Shown here: in pieces, positions 11,466-21,699 of the stretch | How the letters are laid out: every line of letters begins with the position of its first letter | Numbering within the stretch: the stretch's first letter is position 1 | Source of the DNA: Aplectana chamaeleonis | Taxonomy: Eukaryota > Nematoda > Chromadorea > Rhabditida > Cosmocercidae | Assembly (NCBI GenBank): GCA_029168955.1 | Contig: JAPDOI010000421.1 | Coordinates: 405,501-469,500 of the forward strand | Direction of reading: 5' to 3' | DNA length: 64,000 nt | Translations under genes and position numbers: made by a program | Notes under the pieces: generated by a model | Told to the model about the DNA's origin: nothing | Database searches by the model: none | The model's input: only the letters and a program-made list of their open reading frames with translations

Positions 11466-11876
11466 CATTCGAGTGAATTCGATAGTCGACTTTTTCGAAT
11501 AAATTTATCTTACAAAACATTCCATTGACCCACGAGCAGGTTGCGCGCCAAGGATGCACACTGACGCAAATTGTAGATGTGTTTCGAAATCATGGAGGAG
11601 CGAAACTATCAATGATGACTCACTCATGTGGCACCCGGCTCGAAAGGAGTCCTCACCATAAGGCGGCGTTCAAGGCTCATTCGCGACGCGAAGCTATAAT
11701 TAAGGCTTCGGCATAGTGACAAAGGTGTGAGCGACGCGAGCGAGCGAGCAATTGGGGGGGGGGCCTTGAAAATTTCGCGGCGAAGTCGCCGGCAACCTCG
11801 CAGAGTTTGATTTCGATTAAAGCGCGGGTGCAATTTAGAGACTTTCATTCCATCATTTTGGTGCTGCCGAGATGTC
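11466..11876. other. Gene-free stretch with G-run
   Basis: No gene seen. Notable only for short GCGACGCGAGCGAGCGAGC repeats near 11,730 and a run of about ten G residues near 11,753, just upstream of the retrotransposon fragment. Confidence 0.5.
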
Positions 11877-12252
11877 GTGCGTTCGTGCCGTGGCAGTGTG
11901 GAGGAAAGAAGACCACCTCCGTGCAAACGGACGTCACCCCCTCCACGAAGAGGGTTTTTGTCATGGGAGAGGTGCTGGCTGGTCGTAGCTCTCCTGAAGA
12001 TTGTACTACAAAGGGCCGGCGTCGAGAGGAATCCAGGACCCGCTCAGGAGTACCTATGCGCTACATGCAGCAAGAAGGTCACCTGGAATGGGATAAGTGT
12101 CCAATGCTTTGGATCTCAGAGGTGGGTGCATCTCTCCTGTTCGGGCCTCAGTTCTGTGAGGCATCACGATCCTTCATTCCGTTGTGTTCAGTGCTCTGCC
12201 CCCAGCAATTCTGATTCGTCGTTCTCCAACCGCCCCCTCTTTATTGTACATA
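11877..12252 (+). pseudogene. Non-LTR retrotransposon ORF fragment with 2A-like motif and PHD-type zinc finger
   Basis: The frame encodes a hydrophobic stretch, then GVERNPGP (12,018-12,041), the signature of a 2A-like ribosome-skipping peptide, then a Cys-rich domain from about 12,057 to 12,194: C-x2-C, then C, W-V-H-x2-C and C-x2-C. This order (2A-like motif followed by a PHD/RING-type finger) is known at the start of several CR1/L2-like non-LTR retrotransposons. Two flaws are visible. The conserved Asp before Val in D-V-E-x-N-P-G-P is Gly here, and one expected zinc ligand after VQC is Ser. The frame is cut at about 12,253, where a TTAA-type MITE begins; no endonuclease or reverse transcriptase follows. 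It is a dead fragment. The true start is not identifiable. Confidence 0.65.
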
Positions 12253-12809
12253 TTAAAGGCAGTGGTCACGATGAAAACCGTTATCGAAAAAACTACAAAA
12301 ATCAGCTTATATATAAAACAGCTCAAAAACTATGAAGGTGGCGCGGTGAAAAGCGTGCTAGACTTAAGAGTTTCTAGGGCCCAAGGGAGCCAGTTCGTGC
12401 ACACGTGCACAGCGCCGACCAAAAAGATCGCAGTCTCATGCCGAGCAGTCACAAATCATCGACATTCAGAGGAAGAATTAAATGCAAATCTACCTAACAA
12501 AAACAGTTGAGCAATTAAAGAAAGCACTCCAGTCAATGTTTTTGACTAGATGTATGCATAAATCCGAAGGTTCATTGATTGAAATTCATTTTCAAGCCAG
12601 CTGATGTTCTTGATATAAGAGGTCATCGATGCCGATGGTGTAGAGTGTCCTCGTCCACCATCAAAAGACAAGAATGTTCAGGCTTCGAATTTGGCCCAGA
12701 ACAGCTACTTTTTCGCGAATTTTTCTTATAGGTCAGACTACTCTACACCCAGAAAAGGGTTTAGAGAGAAAAAAAGACAAGCATATTTTGACAAGCATAC
12801 TGCCTTCAA
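12253..12809. mobile_element. TTAA-flanked MITE (family B), copy 1
   Basis: Starts TTAAAGGCAGTGGTCACGAT and ends with CTGCCTTCAA (12,800-12,809), a decayed inverse of the start. The interior (GTGCACACGTGCAC near 12,400; GATGGTGGACGAG-type sequence near 12,655 on the reverse strand) is found in the opposite orientation at 25,538-26,080, which fixes both boundaries. About 557 bp, no transposase. It interrupts the preceding retrotransposon fragment. The frame at 12,691-13,068 crosses its right end and is not supported. Confidence 0.75.
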
Positions 12810-13129
12810 CCTCAACGGCGGAGAACTACCATGGATTTTTCGTGATTTCGATCATTCCAGATTTTCTTTTTTCATGATTTTTCTAATGCAGTGCGCTATT
12901 CCTTGTCCAAATGATGTTCGCATTGATACTGATAAAAAGAGACGCTTCATTTTGAGAATAAAAATCACGAAAATGGAAAAAATGACATCGAACTTCACGA
13001 AAACTGGCGCTATTCCACTTTTTCAAATTCAGTTGAAACTTTTCGCTCTTGACTGCTGCCAGGAGTAATTTGGGCGGTCAACCCAAATATGAGAAAGCTA
13101 TTTTATTAAATTATAAGTGATCACAAGGC
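12810..13129. other. AT-rich gene-free stretch
   Basis: AT-rich sequence, including a TTTTCATGATTTTTC and AAAATCACGAAAATGG pair that can form a weak imperfect hairpin. No coding signal. Confidence 0.4.
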
Positions 13130-13372
13130 CTAGGTAAAACCAAACCTCTCCAGCCGCTTCGCGGCTGGAGCGATTTGTTGGGAGATTTGCAAACGGGTGT
13201 GGAAGGTCACGCCGAAACGTATATCTTCATCGGTAGTTAAATGTTCTGGATTTAAGTAGGCGCAACCTTGCATAGAATAAGTCTGAGTGCTGATCACGAT
13301 GTAAATCACCATCGGCTCTTTTTTTTCAGGGTCGCGAACTTCTTCGGTGTATAAAACGTCACTCAGCCTCAA
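13130..13372 (-). CDS. Unrecognised 80-codon ORF with protein-like composition
   Basis: Reads MRLSDVLYTEEVRDPEK and ends ...LERFGFT. Unlike most short frames in the window, its translation is not low-complexity, has a balanced residue mix, and includes a plausible alternating beta/turn pattern around VIYIVISTQTYSMQG. I recognise no family. A perfect 10-bp-stem hairpin (13,148-13,170) lies inside its 3' end, which is odd for coding DNA. A run of eight A on the coding strand near 13,326 could be a frameshift site. It may be a chance frame, an exon fragment or a horizontally acquired piece; expression is unsupported. Confidence 0.25.
   Translation of the reverse strand: MRLSDVLYTEEVRDPEKKEPMVIYIVISTQTYSMQGCAYLNPEHLTTDEDIRFGVTFHTRLQISQQIAPAAKRLERFGFT
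13148..13170. other. Perfect hairpin with TTC/GAA loop
   Basis: Arms CTCCAGCCGC and GCGGCTGGAG are exact inverse complements separated by TTC. On the minus strand the loop is GAA closed by C-G, giving the heptamer GCGAAGC, a sequence known to form an unusually stable DNA mini-hairpin. Confidence 0.8.
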
Positions 13373-13461
13373 TCAGTGATCAGTGTCTTGAAAGCCTGCA
13401 TAGATAGAATTCCAGTCCAATCTAAAATTGAACGAAATCACCTCACACGCAGCGTAATCAC

Positions 13462-13912
13462 TTAAAGGCAGGGTTCTCGATAAAATCGGTTGTTGGGCTA
13501 TACCCATGAAATCGTAGATCTGGCCATCGCAAAAGTGAAAATAAGTAAAAAATTGGAGAAAAAACGCTCAGGAGCAAGTTATAGCTTGGTGCCCTCCCAC
13601 CCCCAATTATAGAGATTTGGGCAGAAGCCTGCTTTGTCAACTTTTATTTTGCTTTTAAAGTAATTTTTGAACATTTCTGGAGACTACTGATTACATTAAC
13701 AGCAAAATAAATGTCGTATAAGCAAGCATTAATGAAAATCGCGTTAATTAGGGGGCCGGCCGACACCGGTAATTAGCCGTTATTCTTTGTTTTTAAGCGT
13801 TTTTCCCGCGAATTTTTGGGTTTTTTCACTTACTTTTACTTTTATGATGGCCAAATCTACATTCTTATGAAGAGAGCTCAAAAGTTGTTTTTATCGCGAA
13901 CTTTGCCTTTAA
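13462..13912. mobile_element. TTAA-flanked MITE (family C), copy 1
   Basis: Starts TTAAAGGCAGGGTTCTCGAT and ends ATCGCGAACTTTGCCTTTAA; TTAA on both sides. About 451 bp with no coding capacity. The interior (GGGGGCCGGCCGACACCGGT at 13,751-13,770) appears inverted at 34,949-35,400, defining a two-copy family. Confidence 0.75.
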
Positions 13913-14050
13913 AAAGGGGAAGGAGTAGTTAGTAGTGTTCCAGTTCTTTTTTGACTTGCAAAATAAATTTACGAACTCATATTATATTGAAAACATATTT
14001 ACTTCTGGTATTCGGTGGTTGAAGCGAGACCAAGATTGTTAAAAACCTCT

Positions 14051-14096
14051 TTATTTGGCTGACGTTTCGGCGATTTTCGCCTTCTTCGGAGCCTGG
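14051..14096 (-). ncRNA. Hammerhead-ribozyme-like motif in the PLE terminal region
   Basis: On the minus strand, CCGAAGA is followed by a GGCGA/TCGCC stem with an AAA loop, then GAAA and CGTCAGCC. This is the hammerhead core layout (CUGANGA, stem II, GAAA) with one change, U to C at the second core position, which would be expected to impair cleavage. Penelope-like elements are known to carry hammerhead motifs in their terminal repeats. The stem I and III partners were not resolved. Confidence 0.5.
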
Positions 14097-14343
14097 AAAA
14101 ACCGAATTAAGATCCAAGAAACTACCCTCCCAAACCCCATTTCATTCTACAGAGAAGGATTCACACGGAAGTGAACCAAAAGAACGTAAGTCACAGATTA
14201 TACCAACCTTTGAAGGGGACCAAGAGGTCCGACAGCCTTGGGTGGAAGTTGTTAGGCGACTGACTAGTAAGAACCCTCAGAATCACCCTCGAAGACCTGG
14301 GACCGCCCACGCTCAGATCCGCCCTCAGATTATGACCGGCTGG

Positions 14344-16367
14344 TCAGAATCCGCAGAGGTCAACGTACGGCGCCAACTCCTGGGTCACCGCAACACATTC
14401 GTCCTTTCGGTTTATTTTGGGTGTTTTTGCGGCAATCCAAAAGGCTTCAAGAGTTCTGCGCGCTGAGATTTCGCTTTCACGTGCCAAGATCGTAACAGTA
14501 ACTGAAATGCAATTGTTGTCGTGACTGCGCACCCTGTGTTCCCCAAGCGGAGTAGACAATTTAGACTTGTTCAGTCCGTCCATGTGCTCCTTAATCCTGA
14601 CACATAGCGGTCTCCCAGTCTCCCCTATATAATCCTCCCCACACAGACGACAATTTATGCGATATACCACTCCAGAGGCCATGCAGTCACCCTCCTTACC
14701 AAATGGGCAAATTACACAGGAGGGAGTAAGGCAGACCCGGTCATACAAGCGATTGCGAACTAATCGCCCCCTAAGGTTGGCAGGAGGGATTTCGACAACG
14801 GAGACCATTTCTTGAAGATCAGCCCTACGGATACAGGCCCTGATCGCTGAACTGAGGTGGTCCGAGACGAAAGGAACGCGGAACGCTACTTTCGTCCTTT
14901 CCTCCTCGTGAACAGCTGAGAGGGCGGTCCGCCGTGGACGTCCCGTATGGCAGCCATCTATCGATGGATAACCGTTCTCGAATGCTATGCGGCGGGCTAG
15001 ATTTGCAGAAACACTCTTCTGCTCGCTATCCGAAGAGACTGCAAGGGCAGTACGAAACATATTGCCAACAACTGCATGCTTGGTTTTGGATGGGTGGGCC
15101 GAGGTAAAATGAATTATGATGTTTTTATTTGTTGGTTTTCTGTACCACCTAGTTTTTACTAACCCTTGGGAAAGTTGAGCCTGAACGGTCAGCAAAGAGA
15201 GCCAACTATCTGTAGGTACTTCACGAGTTAACTTTATGTTTTCGGATTGCTGATTGAGCAATTCGAAACAAGTGTCCATCTCTAATTGAGTAGAACACAC
15301 AATAAAGCAGTCGTCAATGTACCTGCTGTAGATAAGCGGCCTGCGACCCAGTACGGGCTCCTCAATCTTCGACATAAATGCCACAGCGAGTACTGGGGCA
15401 AGACGCTGACCCATCGCCAGCCCTCTGACCTGTTTGTAGTAGTTCCCAGACCATCTGAAAATGTTACATTTTAGACAGCTATCCAGTAGATACATGATTT
15501 GTGAAATGGTGAGCCCAAACAAGTTTTTGTTAGCCTGATGCTGGGTAAGGATTTCAAAAACAGCTTGCAGAGCACCTTCGTTAGAGACGTTGGTGTAGAG
15601 AGATGTTACATCAAAGGACTCCATAACGTACTCTTCCTCCAGTGTTGCGTACCGCAATTTTTGTAGGAATGAATTAGTACTAGGAAGGTGAGCAGGAAAG
15701 AATTTGAATAATTGGACGAGAACCAAGTTTAGAAACCAAGAAACCCTATCAGTAGGTCCACCCACGTTACTTACTATGGGTCGAACTTTGAAACAAGATG
15801 GGTCGGCACTGGATAACCCGTCTTGCGGAAGTTTGTGAGTTTTTATGAGGACATAGAGGACAGGGCAAGTGGGTAGATCGCATTTTAACCTGACGACCAC
15901 GCTCCTAGGCAGACCCGCTGATCGCGCCGTCTCACTCCACCTTTTGTTTAACTGCCTATATTGCTTTGCAAACTCCTTCTCAATGGTAAGGCCCGGACAG
16001 TGGTACCCTGGAGATGCAAGCGTGTTATTTCCTTGTCTATATCTTGCAGCAGTACCACGAAATCGCCGCCCTTGTCGCTGATACTGATTTTTATAGCCCT
16101 TGCAGCCAATAAATCGCGAATTTCCTGCAGTCCTCGCTTTTGCGCCACCGATAGGTTGGACGACACGCGTTTCGCAGCGCAAGAACGCAGTACGCCAAGG
16201 AGTGAGCTAGAAAACACCCGGAATTTTGCATCTACCGTACTATTTGGTTCCTGAACTCTGAGAAAAGTTGCAGGAAAAGGCGGGGGCGGTATCGCTGTGC
16301 CACTAACCGAGTTGATACCAGTACCAAGCGCATCGATTTTTGCCTTATGGCGCAGCCGATCATGCAA
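14344..16367 (-). pseudogene. PLE reverse transcriptase plus GIY-YIG endonuclease, one frameshift
   Basis: The main frame (14,344-16,182) contains the RT core: motif A FDVTSLYTNV (residues 190-199), motif B RGLAMGQRLAP (253-263) and catalytic motif C YIDD (288-291). A Cys-rich linker, CLTPSCVICPFGKEGDC (484-500), precedes the GIY-YIG domain: VVYRI (505-509) and YIGETGR (518-524), with a candidate catalytic Glu near 579. The conserved N-terminal block, ISDKGGDFVVLL, lies in the neighbouring upstream frame (15,948-16,367). The two frames must meet between about 15,985 and 16,020, so a single small indel breaks the protein. RT and nuclease residues are otherwise intact, suggesting a recently disabled copy. 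The frame was followed upstream to a stop near 16,400; the true start is uncertain. Confidence 0.85.
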
Positions 16368-16400
16368 TGATTGGAGGCCGCCAACGATTTACTTCTTTAA

Positions 16401-17139
16401 TAGTTCTGGTCGTCTTCGCCTTTGTCAATCAACTCATTCTTCTCTACTGCCTTAGACCTCCTTCCTCCAGCCCTGCTCGGACCCCCGGTGTGAATATCCA
16501 CCCCGCGCGCCGTACCCTGGGCAGGACAAACACAAAGTCCAGCTCCATGTTAAGCACCCACGAATGAACCCATTTTAGATTACAGAACATTAGACCCTAT
16601 TATTGAGAGGAGATGAAGGTGCACTCTGTCAAGAATATAATGTGTGCATTTGGTAGTGGACGAAATATTGCGTCAACTCTATTTGCAGGCGACCGGCCGA
16701 CGGCCGATCATGTCGTTGAGGACTCTCTGTTGCGGCGACGCCGTCGCACACGCGGCGACCCCGTTGCACTTGCGGCGACCCCATCGCGCCCTCGACGAAG
16801 CATGCACTAGGCCTAAGCGCGGCACGCGCGGGAGGAGTGGTGGACTATGAAACTTCTCACCGCGCGGCACATGCGAGAAACAACTATCCTCTGTTTCCTC
16901 GCGCGCTTGTGCGGGCGAGGCTAGAGACAGTGAGAAATTTATGGGAGAAGGACACGCGGCGTACGCACGCAGACGCACGCGACGAACGGAATTAAATCAC
17001 TCTCGAAAACAGAGGATATGAAATATCCGGCGTCACCGCCAGGGCGGTGCGGGTTAAAGTTGGGCCTTAACTGTGACATGCACAGAAATTCCTGGTTTGC
17101 ACTTGCGTATACGGTACCGTAGGATGGTTCTCATAATTC
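16401..17139. other. Gene-free stretch with GCGGCGAC motifs
   Basis: No gene supported. Between about 16,730 and 16,800 a GCGGCGACCCCGTTGCAC-like motif repeats imperfectly three times. The rest may include the 5' part of the PLE, whose boundary is unclear. Confidence 0.4.
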
Positions 17140-17594
17140 TTAAAGGCAGTGTTCACGATAAATTCCGTTCTCGAGGTTGCAGTGCGAAACATTAAGTTGG
17201 TAGATGCTGGAGCGTATAGGGTTGAAGAAAGCAGCGCGAACGGGCCAGACATAGATAAAAACGGCTTTGAAAGTTATCCCAGTGCGCCTACCTATCCCGG
17301 TCCGTCCCCCCCCCATTCGGACGAGCTTGTGGCGCCGCACACGTTTCGATGGCAAATCGCCAAGCAACTCTGCCAGCCCAGCCTGATCGATTCGCGCAGA
17401 TTCCACGATTAGCGCGCACTTGCGGACATCAGCAGGGCCCATGATTCTCGTCCACGCTCCGAACGTTAGAAACCCTTATTTTAACTATTCTGAACGTTTT
17501 CCTTGGCTGTTTCTTCTCTATCAGTTACCTCACGACCAAAGAAGCCCATTTTTGGGTCGAACTCGAGTGCGATATTCATCGTCACTGCCTTCAA
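17140..17594 (-). mobile_element. TTAA-flanked MITE (family A), copy 1
   Basis: Starts TTAAAGGCAGTGTTCACGAT and ends CGTCACTGCCTTCAA. The interior is the reverse complement of the copy at 19,814-20,270 (for example GGCGCCGCACACGTTTCGAT at 17,331-17,350). About 455 bp, non-coding. The frame at 17,149-17,412 is part of this element and recurs in translated form in its other copies, so it is not a host gene. Confidence 0.85.
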
Positions 17595-17682
17595 TGTTTG
17601 AGTGGATCTAAACTGAGGAGGAAGTATCGATTGAAATGGCGAGTTCGTTATGGCTATTCGGGGGGTGGCGCTATGGCGGCGT

Positions 17683-17783
17683 CCCCCGCTGTAAGAACTT
17701 TCGTAGTCTACCGCGCTTCCAGCGCGTCACGCTCGTGCCGCGCTTGCGGCGAGGACTATGAAAGATGCCTAAGACAGCGGGGG
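17683..17783. other. Imperfect GC-rich hairpin
   Basis: Left arm 17,683-17,708 (CCCCCGCTGT, then ACTTTCGTAGTC) pairs with the right arm 17,753-17,783 (GACTATGAAAG, then ACAGCGGGGGG). The loop holds GCGCTTCCAGCGCG and CCGCGCTTGCGGCG, which can fold further. Possibly the core of another small foldback element; no target duplication was found. Confidence 0.55.
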
Positions 17784-18074
17784 GCGGCGGGTTTCAACAG
17801 TTTATTTGTGAAAAACGGGCCTGAGTTATTGTTTTATACTCACTTCCTATCGTAATTAAATAATGAGAAGCAGTTGTCTGTATTATTTGATGCATATACC
17901 TAATGATTCATATATTTTTCTAATATAGCCAACCGTCTCGTGAATACATACTTTGTTTGCTCCCCTATTCGACAGTTTGGTTCAGTCCCAAAAGAAAGAT
18001 AGAATATTCTAGCTGAAGTAATTTAGCTTTTTTTTCTGGAAATTAGTGGGAATAACAAAATATTTTTTGACTTA
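17784..18074. other. AT-rich gene-free stretch
   Basis: No coding or repeat signal beyond general AT-richness and T-runs near 18,030. Confidence 0.4.
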
Positions 18075-18405
18075 GTCGAAAAGTCGCATGAAAAAAATTC
18101 AAAATCATTCGACAGTCGATTGAAAAAGTCGACTTTTCATTCGAAAAGTCGAATATTCGAAAAGTTCGAAAACCCGAATCATTCGAAAAGTCGAATATTC
18201 GAAAAGCTCAAAATCCCGAATTATTCGAAAAGTCGAATATTCGAAAAGTTCAAATTCCCGAATTATTCGAAAAGTCGAATATTCGAAAAGTTCAAAATCC
18301 CGAGTTATTCGAAAAGTCGAATATTCGAAAACTCCGAAATTTCGAATAATTCGAAAAGTCGAATATTCGAAAAAAATTCTGGAAATGTAAAAGTATAGTA
18401 CACCC
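18075..18405. repeat. 42-bp TTCGAA minisatellite, second array
   Basis: About six units of 42 bp between 18,120 and 18,372, of the same family as 11,190-11,465: palindromic core TCGAATATTCGA, then AAGTTCAAAATCCCGAATTA-type sequence. The flanks carry the AGTACACCCT tag shared with the other array. Open frames on both strands follow from the 14-codon period. Confidence 0.9.
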
Positions 18406-19813
18406 TCAGATATGAATTTTGAGATTTTCATGTAATTGTGTAGAAGACCCCTCCTGTATAACAGGTGCCAAATGCGAGATATCAGTTCCTCCAAATAAGC
18501 GAGATATAAGCGGCCACCACAGGCCCGACCCCCTTCGCTCACCACCACAGGCCCGACCCCCTAACAGATTTTCGAACTCGATAGCGGCTCGACGGATGGA
18601 TGAATTCCAATAATCCGTCGTTCTTCAGCCCATTGCTGGGCTATCTCCTTATCCTGGCTCGATCTCGCGCAACGATTGCGAATGAAGAGAAATACAGGCC
18701 TGAGACAACTCGTCCACCAATTTTTCACCCCAGAATCTAGGCATCTTTGGGACGATTTTAGAAATACCTCTGTGATCAGCGTGTGACTCTCTCCAAGGTA
18801 AGCGCATAATCAGAAAATTAATTTTTTGGGTGTCCTGTGCCTTTGACTCAGATACCTTATGATATCTTGTGATTATGTACCATGCCATAAAAAAACATTA
18901 AGTATTTAAAAACATCAACTTTGTTCAAATACCACTCTATCGGATCAGTTCCCCATTAGGAATGAGCGGAAATCCTGGAAAGTCGCTACGTACGCGACAC
19001 GAGGCACACGTCTTTTCTAAACGACCGAAATGCTCCTACTCACAATCAGACACTCTTCGTTGTCTACAGGACACAACTGACATATCACCTCATGCAATGC
19101 TCCCTGTAAACATGGAAAAAGGACGGAGATAGCCCTCGGCCACTGCACGTCGCCTCTCTACATGGTGTCGTAGACAGCATGTAGACGGTGGATTCCAGAA
19201 AAATGTTTGGATCCACTGCCAACATTTCCAAACTGAATGCCGTTCCATTGAATTGTGTTTAAATATGCAAGTACAGCGAAAGCAGAGGTGTTTGTCAGTT
19301 CGCTGTATTTTATGGAAAACAGAAACACATAGAGGCGCAGACGGGGGGAGGCATAGAGACTATGCGATGTAGGCCTAGACTCCTGAAGACACAGACTGCG
19401 TGAAAGGGGAAAATGTGCCGAACCGAAAAAACAATCATGCGATGACTATAGTCGAATGGTTGGCCCAATATTCGAATATTGAAACATTGAATGCAATTAG
19501 GTGACCCTTCGAGTTCTCGAAGATCCGAATCGTTCAAGGCGTTGATTTTTCTTTATATCCGAATGTCCCAACTATAGACAATTGAAATTTCACGGTTCTT
19601 AATTTTTTCTCACCTTGCTTATTGCGCACATAGATACTTGCAGATTGCGAAGGCTTTTTTGATCCGATTCCTGAAAACGGGCTCCCGCGCAGGTCAGCGA
19701 GGACAAGCAACAATCGTTCAGAATGCTGCGGAATTGCTGGGAACTCCATATGCACAAGTGTACGTTTACTCCTTACTTCCAATATCCTGTCTCTCAAACA
19801 TATTCAATGTGCC
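18406..19813. other. Gene-free stretch
   Basis: About 1.4 kb with only short frames and no recognisable domain. A short direct repeat CACCACAGGCCCGACCCCCT occurs twice (near 18,515 and 18,541). No acceptor/donor pairs giving an extended in-phase model were seen. Confidence 0.4.
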
Positions 19814-20270
19814 TTAAAGGCAGTGTTCACAATGAATACCGCACTCGAGTTCGACCTAAAAATGGGATTGTTTGGTCGTGAGGTAACTAATAGTGAAGAA
19901 ACAGGGAAGAGAAACGTCCAGAATAAGTCAAAATAGCGGTTTCTAAATTCAGGGCGTAGACGAGAATCATGGGAACTGCAGATTTCGGCAAGCGCGCGCT
20001 AATGGCGAAATCTGCGCGAATCGATAATGCTAACTGCGGCAGAGTTGCTTGGCACTTTGCCATCGAAACGTGTGCGGCGCCACAAGCTCGTCCGATTGGG
20101 GGGGGCGGACCGGGATAGGTAGGCGCACCGGGAGAGCTTTCAAAGCCGTTTGTATTTATTTCTGGCCAGTTTTCGTTGCTTTCTTCGACCCTATCCTCTA
20201 CAGCATCTGCCAACTTAGTGTTTCACACCGAGACCTCGGGAACGAGATTTATCGTGAACACTGCCTTTAA
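19814..20270 (+). mobile_element. TTAA-flanked MITE (family A), copy 2
   Basis: Starts TTAAAGGCAGTGTTCACAAT and ends ATCGTGAACACTGCCTTTAA: perfect TTAA on both sides and an inverted terminus of at least 16 bp. About 457 bp. Copies lie at 17,140-17,594 (inverted) and 60,871-61,325 (same orientation). It includes a G-run near 20,099 and the sequence GTGCGGCGCCACAAGCTCG. No transposase. Confidence 0.9.
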
Positions 20271-20814
20271 TTCAAAAACTCAGCTTTTGCTAACGAAGCT
20301 TCTCCTTCTCTTTCCACGACGAATATAGAAATGGTGATCTGCTATTCTATTTTTTTTGTTAAATTCTTGCATGAAGGGAGAGACCTTTCACAAGCTTTCC
20401 GAGGAACACGTGTTGGCTGCTATATAATTCTGAAGAACGACAATCCACATACTAATGTTTGTTTGATGACAGAATATGTAGACTGCAGAGATTTAGGACA
20501 TTGTTATACCCCACGGCAGACCTGTCGCACAGCACTGCTGCATCGCTATCGCTCAGAGCCAAGAAACAACGGGTACGATGCTGGATTTGGCTGGGTTGCT
20601 GTCGCTGGCACCCGTCGCAGTGCATTGCGCTGCGACGGACAGCCGCGACGCGACCGATTACTGCGCGGTTTTCTCATTCCAAGCATAGCATGTTCTCTCG
20701 AGCTAGGGGCCGCATCCGGTGCTGCAAAATGTTCTTGCGACAGCACATTCTTACGGTGTGGACCTGGTCCCAACACAATTCGTAACCATTGGCCGCACCT
20801 TATACTTAGTATCC
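20271..20814. other. Gene-free stretch
   Basis: A 205-codon frame (20,331-20,948) spans this stretch, but its translation shows no domain, it runs into the ATCCGAAT cluster, and an overlapping frame is equally open. I do not support a gene. Confidence 0.4.
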
Positions 20815-20985
20815 GAATCACTCCTCTTCGGATATCCGACCGGATGTCCGAGATTCGGATAATCCTATATCCGGAAATTCAAAAAAAAACGCATTATCTG
20901 AATCGAACCGATATCCGAGGAGTCAAAAACTCGGTTAAAATCGGATAAAAGTCGGATAAATTCCGGATGAAATCGGATAAAATTG
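20815..20985. repeat. Degenerate ATCCGAATCG/ATCCGGAT cluster, part 1
   Basis: Dense, irregular copies of TATCCGAATC, GGATATCCG, ATCGGATAAA and related words on both strands. A second cluster of the same words lies at 21,413-21,590. Spacing is not constant, so this is a cluster of short palindromic words rather than a regular satellite; it resembles the TTCGAA arrays in style. Confidence 0.65.
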
Positions 20986-21412
20986 CACTAGGTCACGCTC
21001 ATTTTCCGTACCGCCTTCTATTTAGTACATCAACCCAGAATTTTCCTCCTCCTTCCGAAATCGGAAGAGTGGTTGCGGGGATGGGCGTGGTCAAGTGAGA
21101 TCACCAAGTGGCTAGTTATTCAGTGTAGAAGTTTTTTGTATAGTCGCTTTGCATACTTTTTACTTGCTAGTTGTCCTGAAAAAACTGTGTATGGATAATA
21201 CTGTGCCTCCCAAAGACGATAGAGTAATTGAAGATTTGTTTCCATATTTTTATTAATAGGCATGTATGAAGATTGAAGTTTGTATGTGAACATGCTTCGA
21301 ATGCAATGAAGGACTACTGTTTGCTCAATTATGGATGTTTTCAGAGGCTTGCCTTGAGTGCCTGGTTTATTTTTCACTGTTTTGCCTCAACTTTGTTCCA
21401 AAAATATCTGAA
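20986..21412. other. Gene-free stretch between two ATCCGAAT clusters
   Basis: AT-rich, no supported gene. Because similar word clusters flank it on both sides, it may be the interior of one dispersed element of about 770 bp. Confidence 0.4.
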
Positions 21413-21590
21413 TTTACCCGGAATTATCCGACCGGATATCCGTATCCGAATCATTAGAAAATTGGCATTATCTGAATCGATCCACTTTCCGAGAATTGGA
21501 AAAACCCCATTATCTGAATCGAACCAATATCCGGGAAATTGAAAATCGGCATTATCCGAATCGATCCATTATCCGAAAAATCATCTTCGG
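21413..21590. repeat. Degenerate ATCCGAATCG cluster, part 2
   Basis: Repeated TATCTGAATCGA, ATCCGAATCG and GGATATCCG words, with a loose repeat length near 40-45 bp (for example ATTATCTGAATCGA, then ATTATCTGAATCGA, then ATTATCCGAATCGA). Confidence 0.65.
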
Positions 21591-21699
21591 GTAGCAAGTA
21601 TACCGCACCTGCCACCGCAAACTTTTGGTGTAACAATGGCGTTACAACATTGATTGCCGTTCCTATACCTCGGACAAAGTGAAAACCTAACCGCGCGCA

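Larger units (their letters stand above)
14030..16400 (-). mobile_element. Penelope-like retroelement (PLE), near full length
   Basis: The minus strand carries one long PLE coding region (14,344-16,367) followed by a 3' segment to about 14,030 containing a hammerhead-like motif. Penelope-like elements combine a telomerase-related reverse transcriptase with a C-terminal GIY-YIG endonuclease and occur in many animals, with a nematode lineage described. The 5' boundary and target duplication could not be set. The element is probably inactive because of a frameshift. Confidence 0.85.

Noticed and set aside
12691..13068. 125-codon plus-strand frame
   Set aside because: Crosses the right border of a MITE and ends in AT-rich DNA without a recognisable domain.
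17149..17412. 87-codon frame (also seen in the copies at 19.9 and 60.9 kb)
   Set aside because: Lies inside a non-autonomous MITE; conservation follows from repeat copies, not from coding.
20331..20948. 205-codon plus-strand frame
   Set aside because: No domain, runs into a repeat cluster, and overlapping frames are equally open; no splice or start support.
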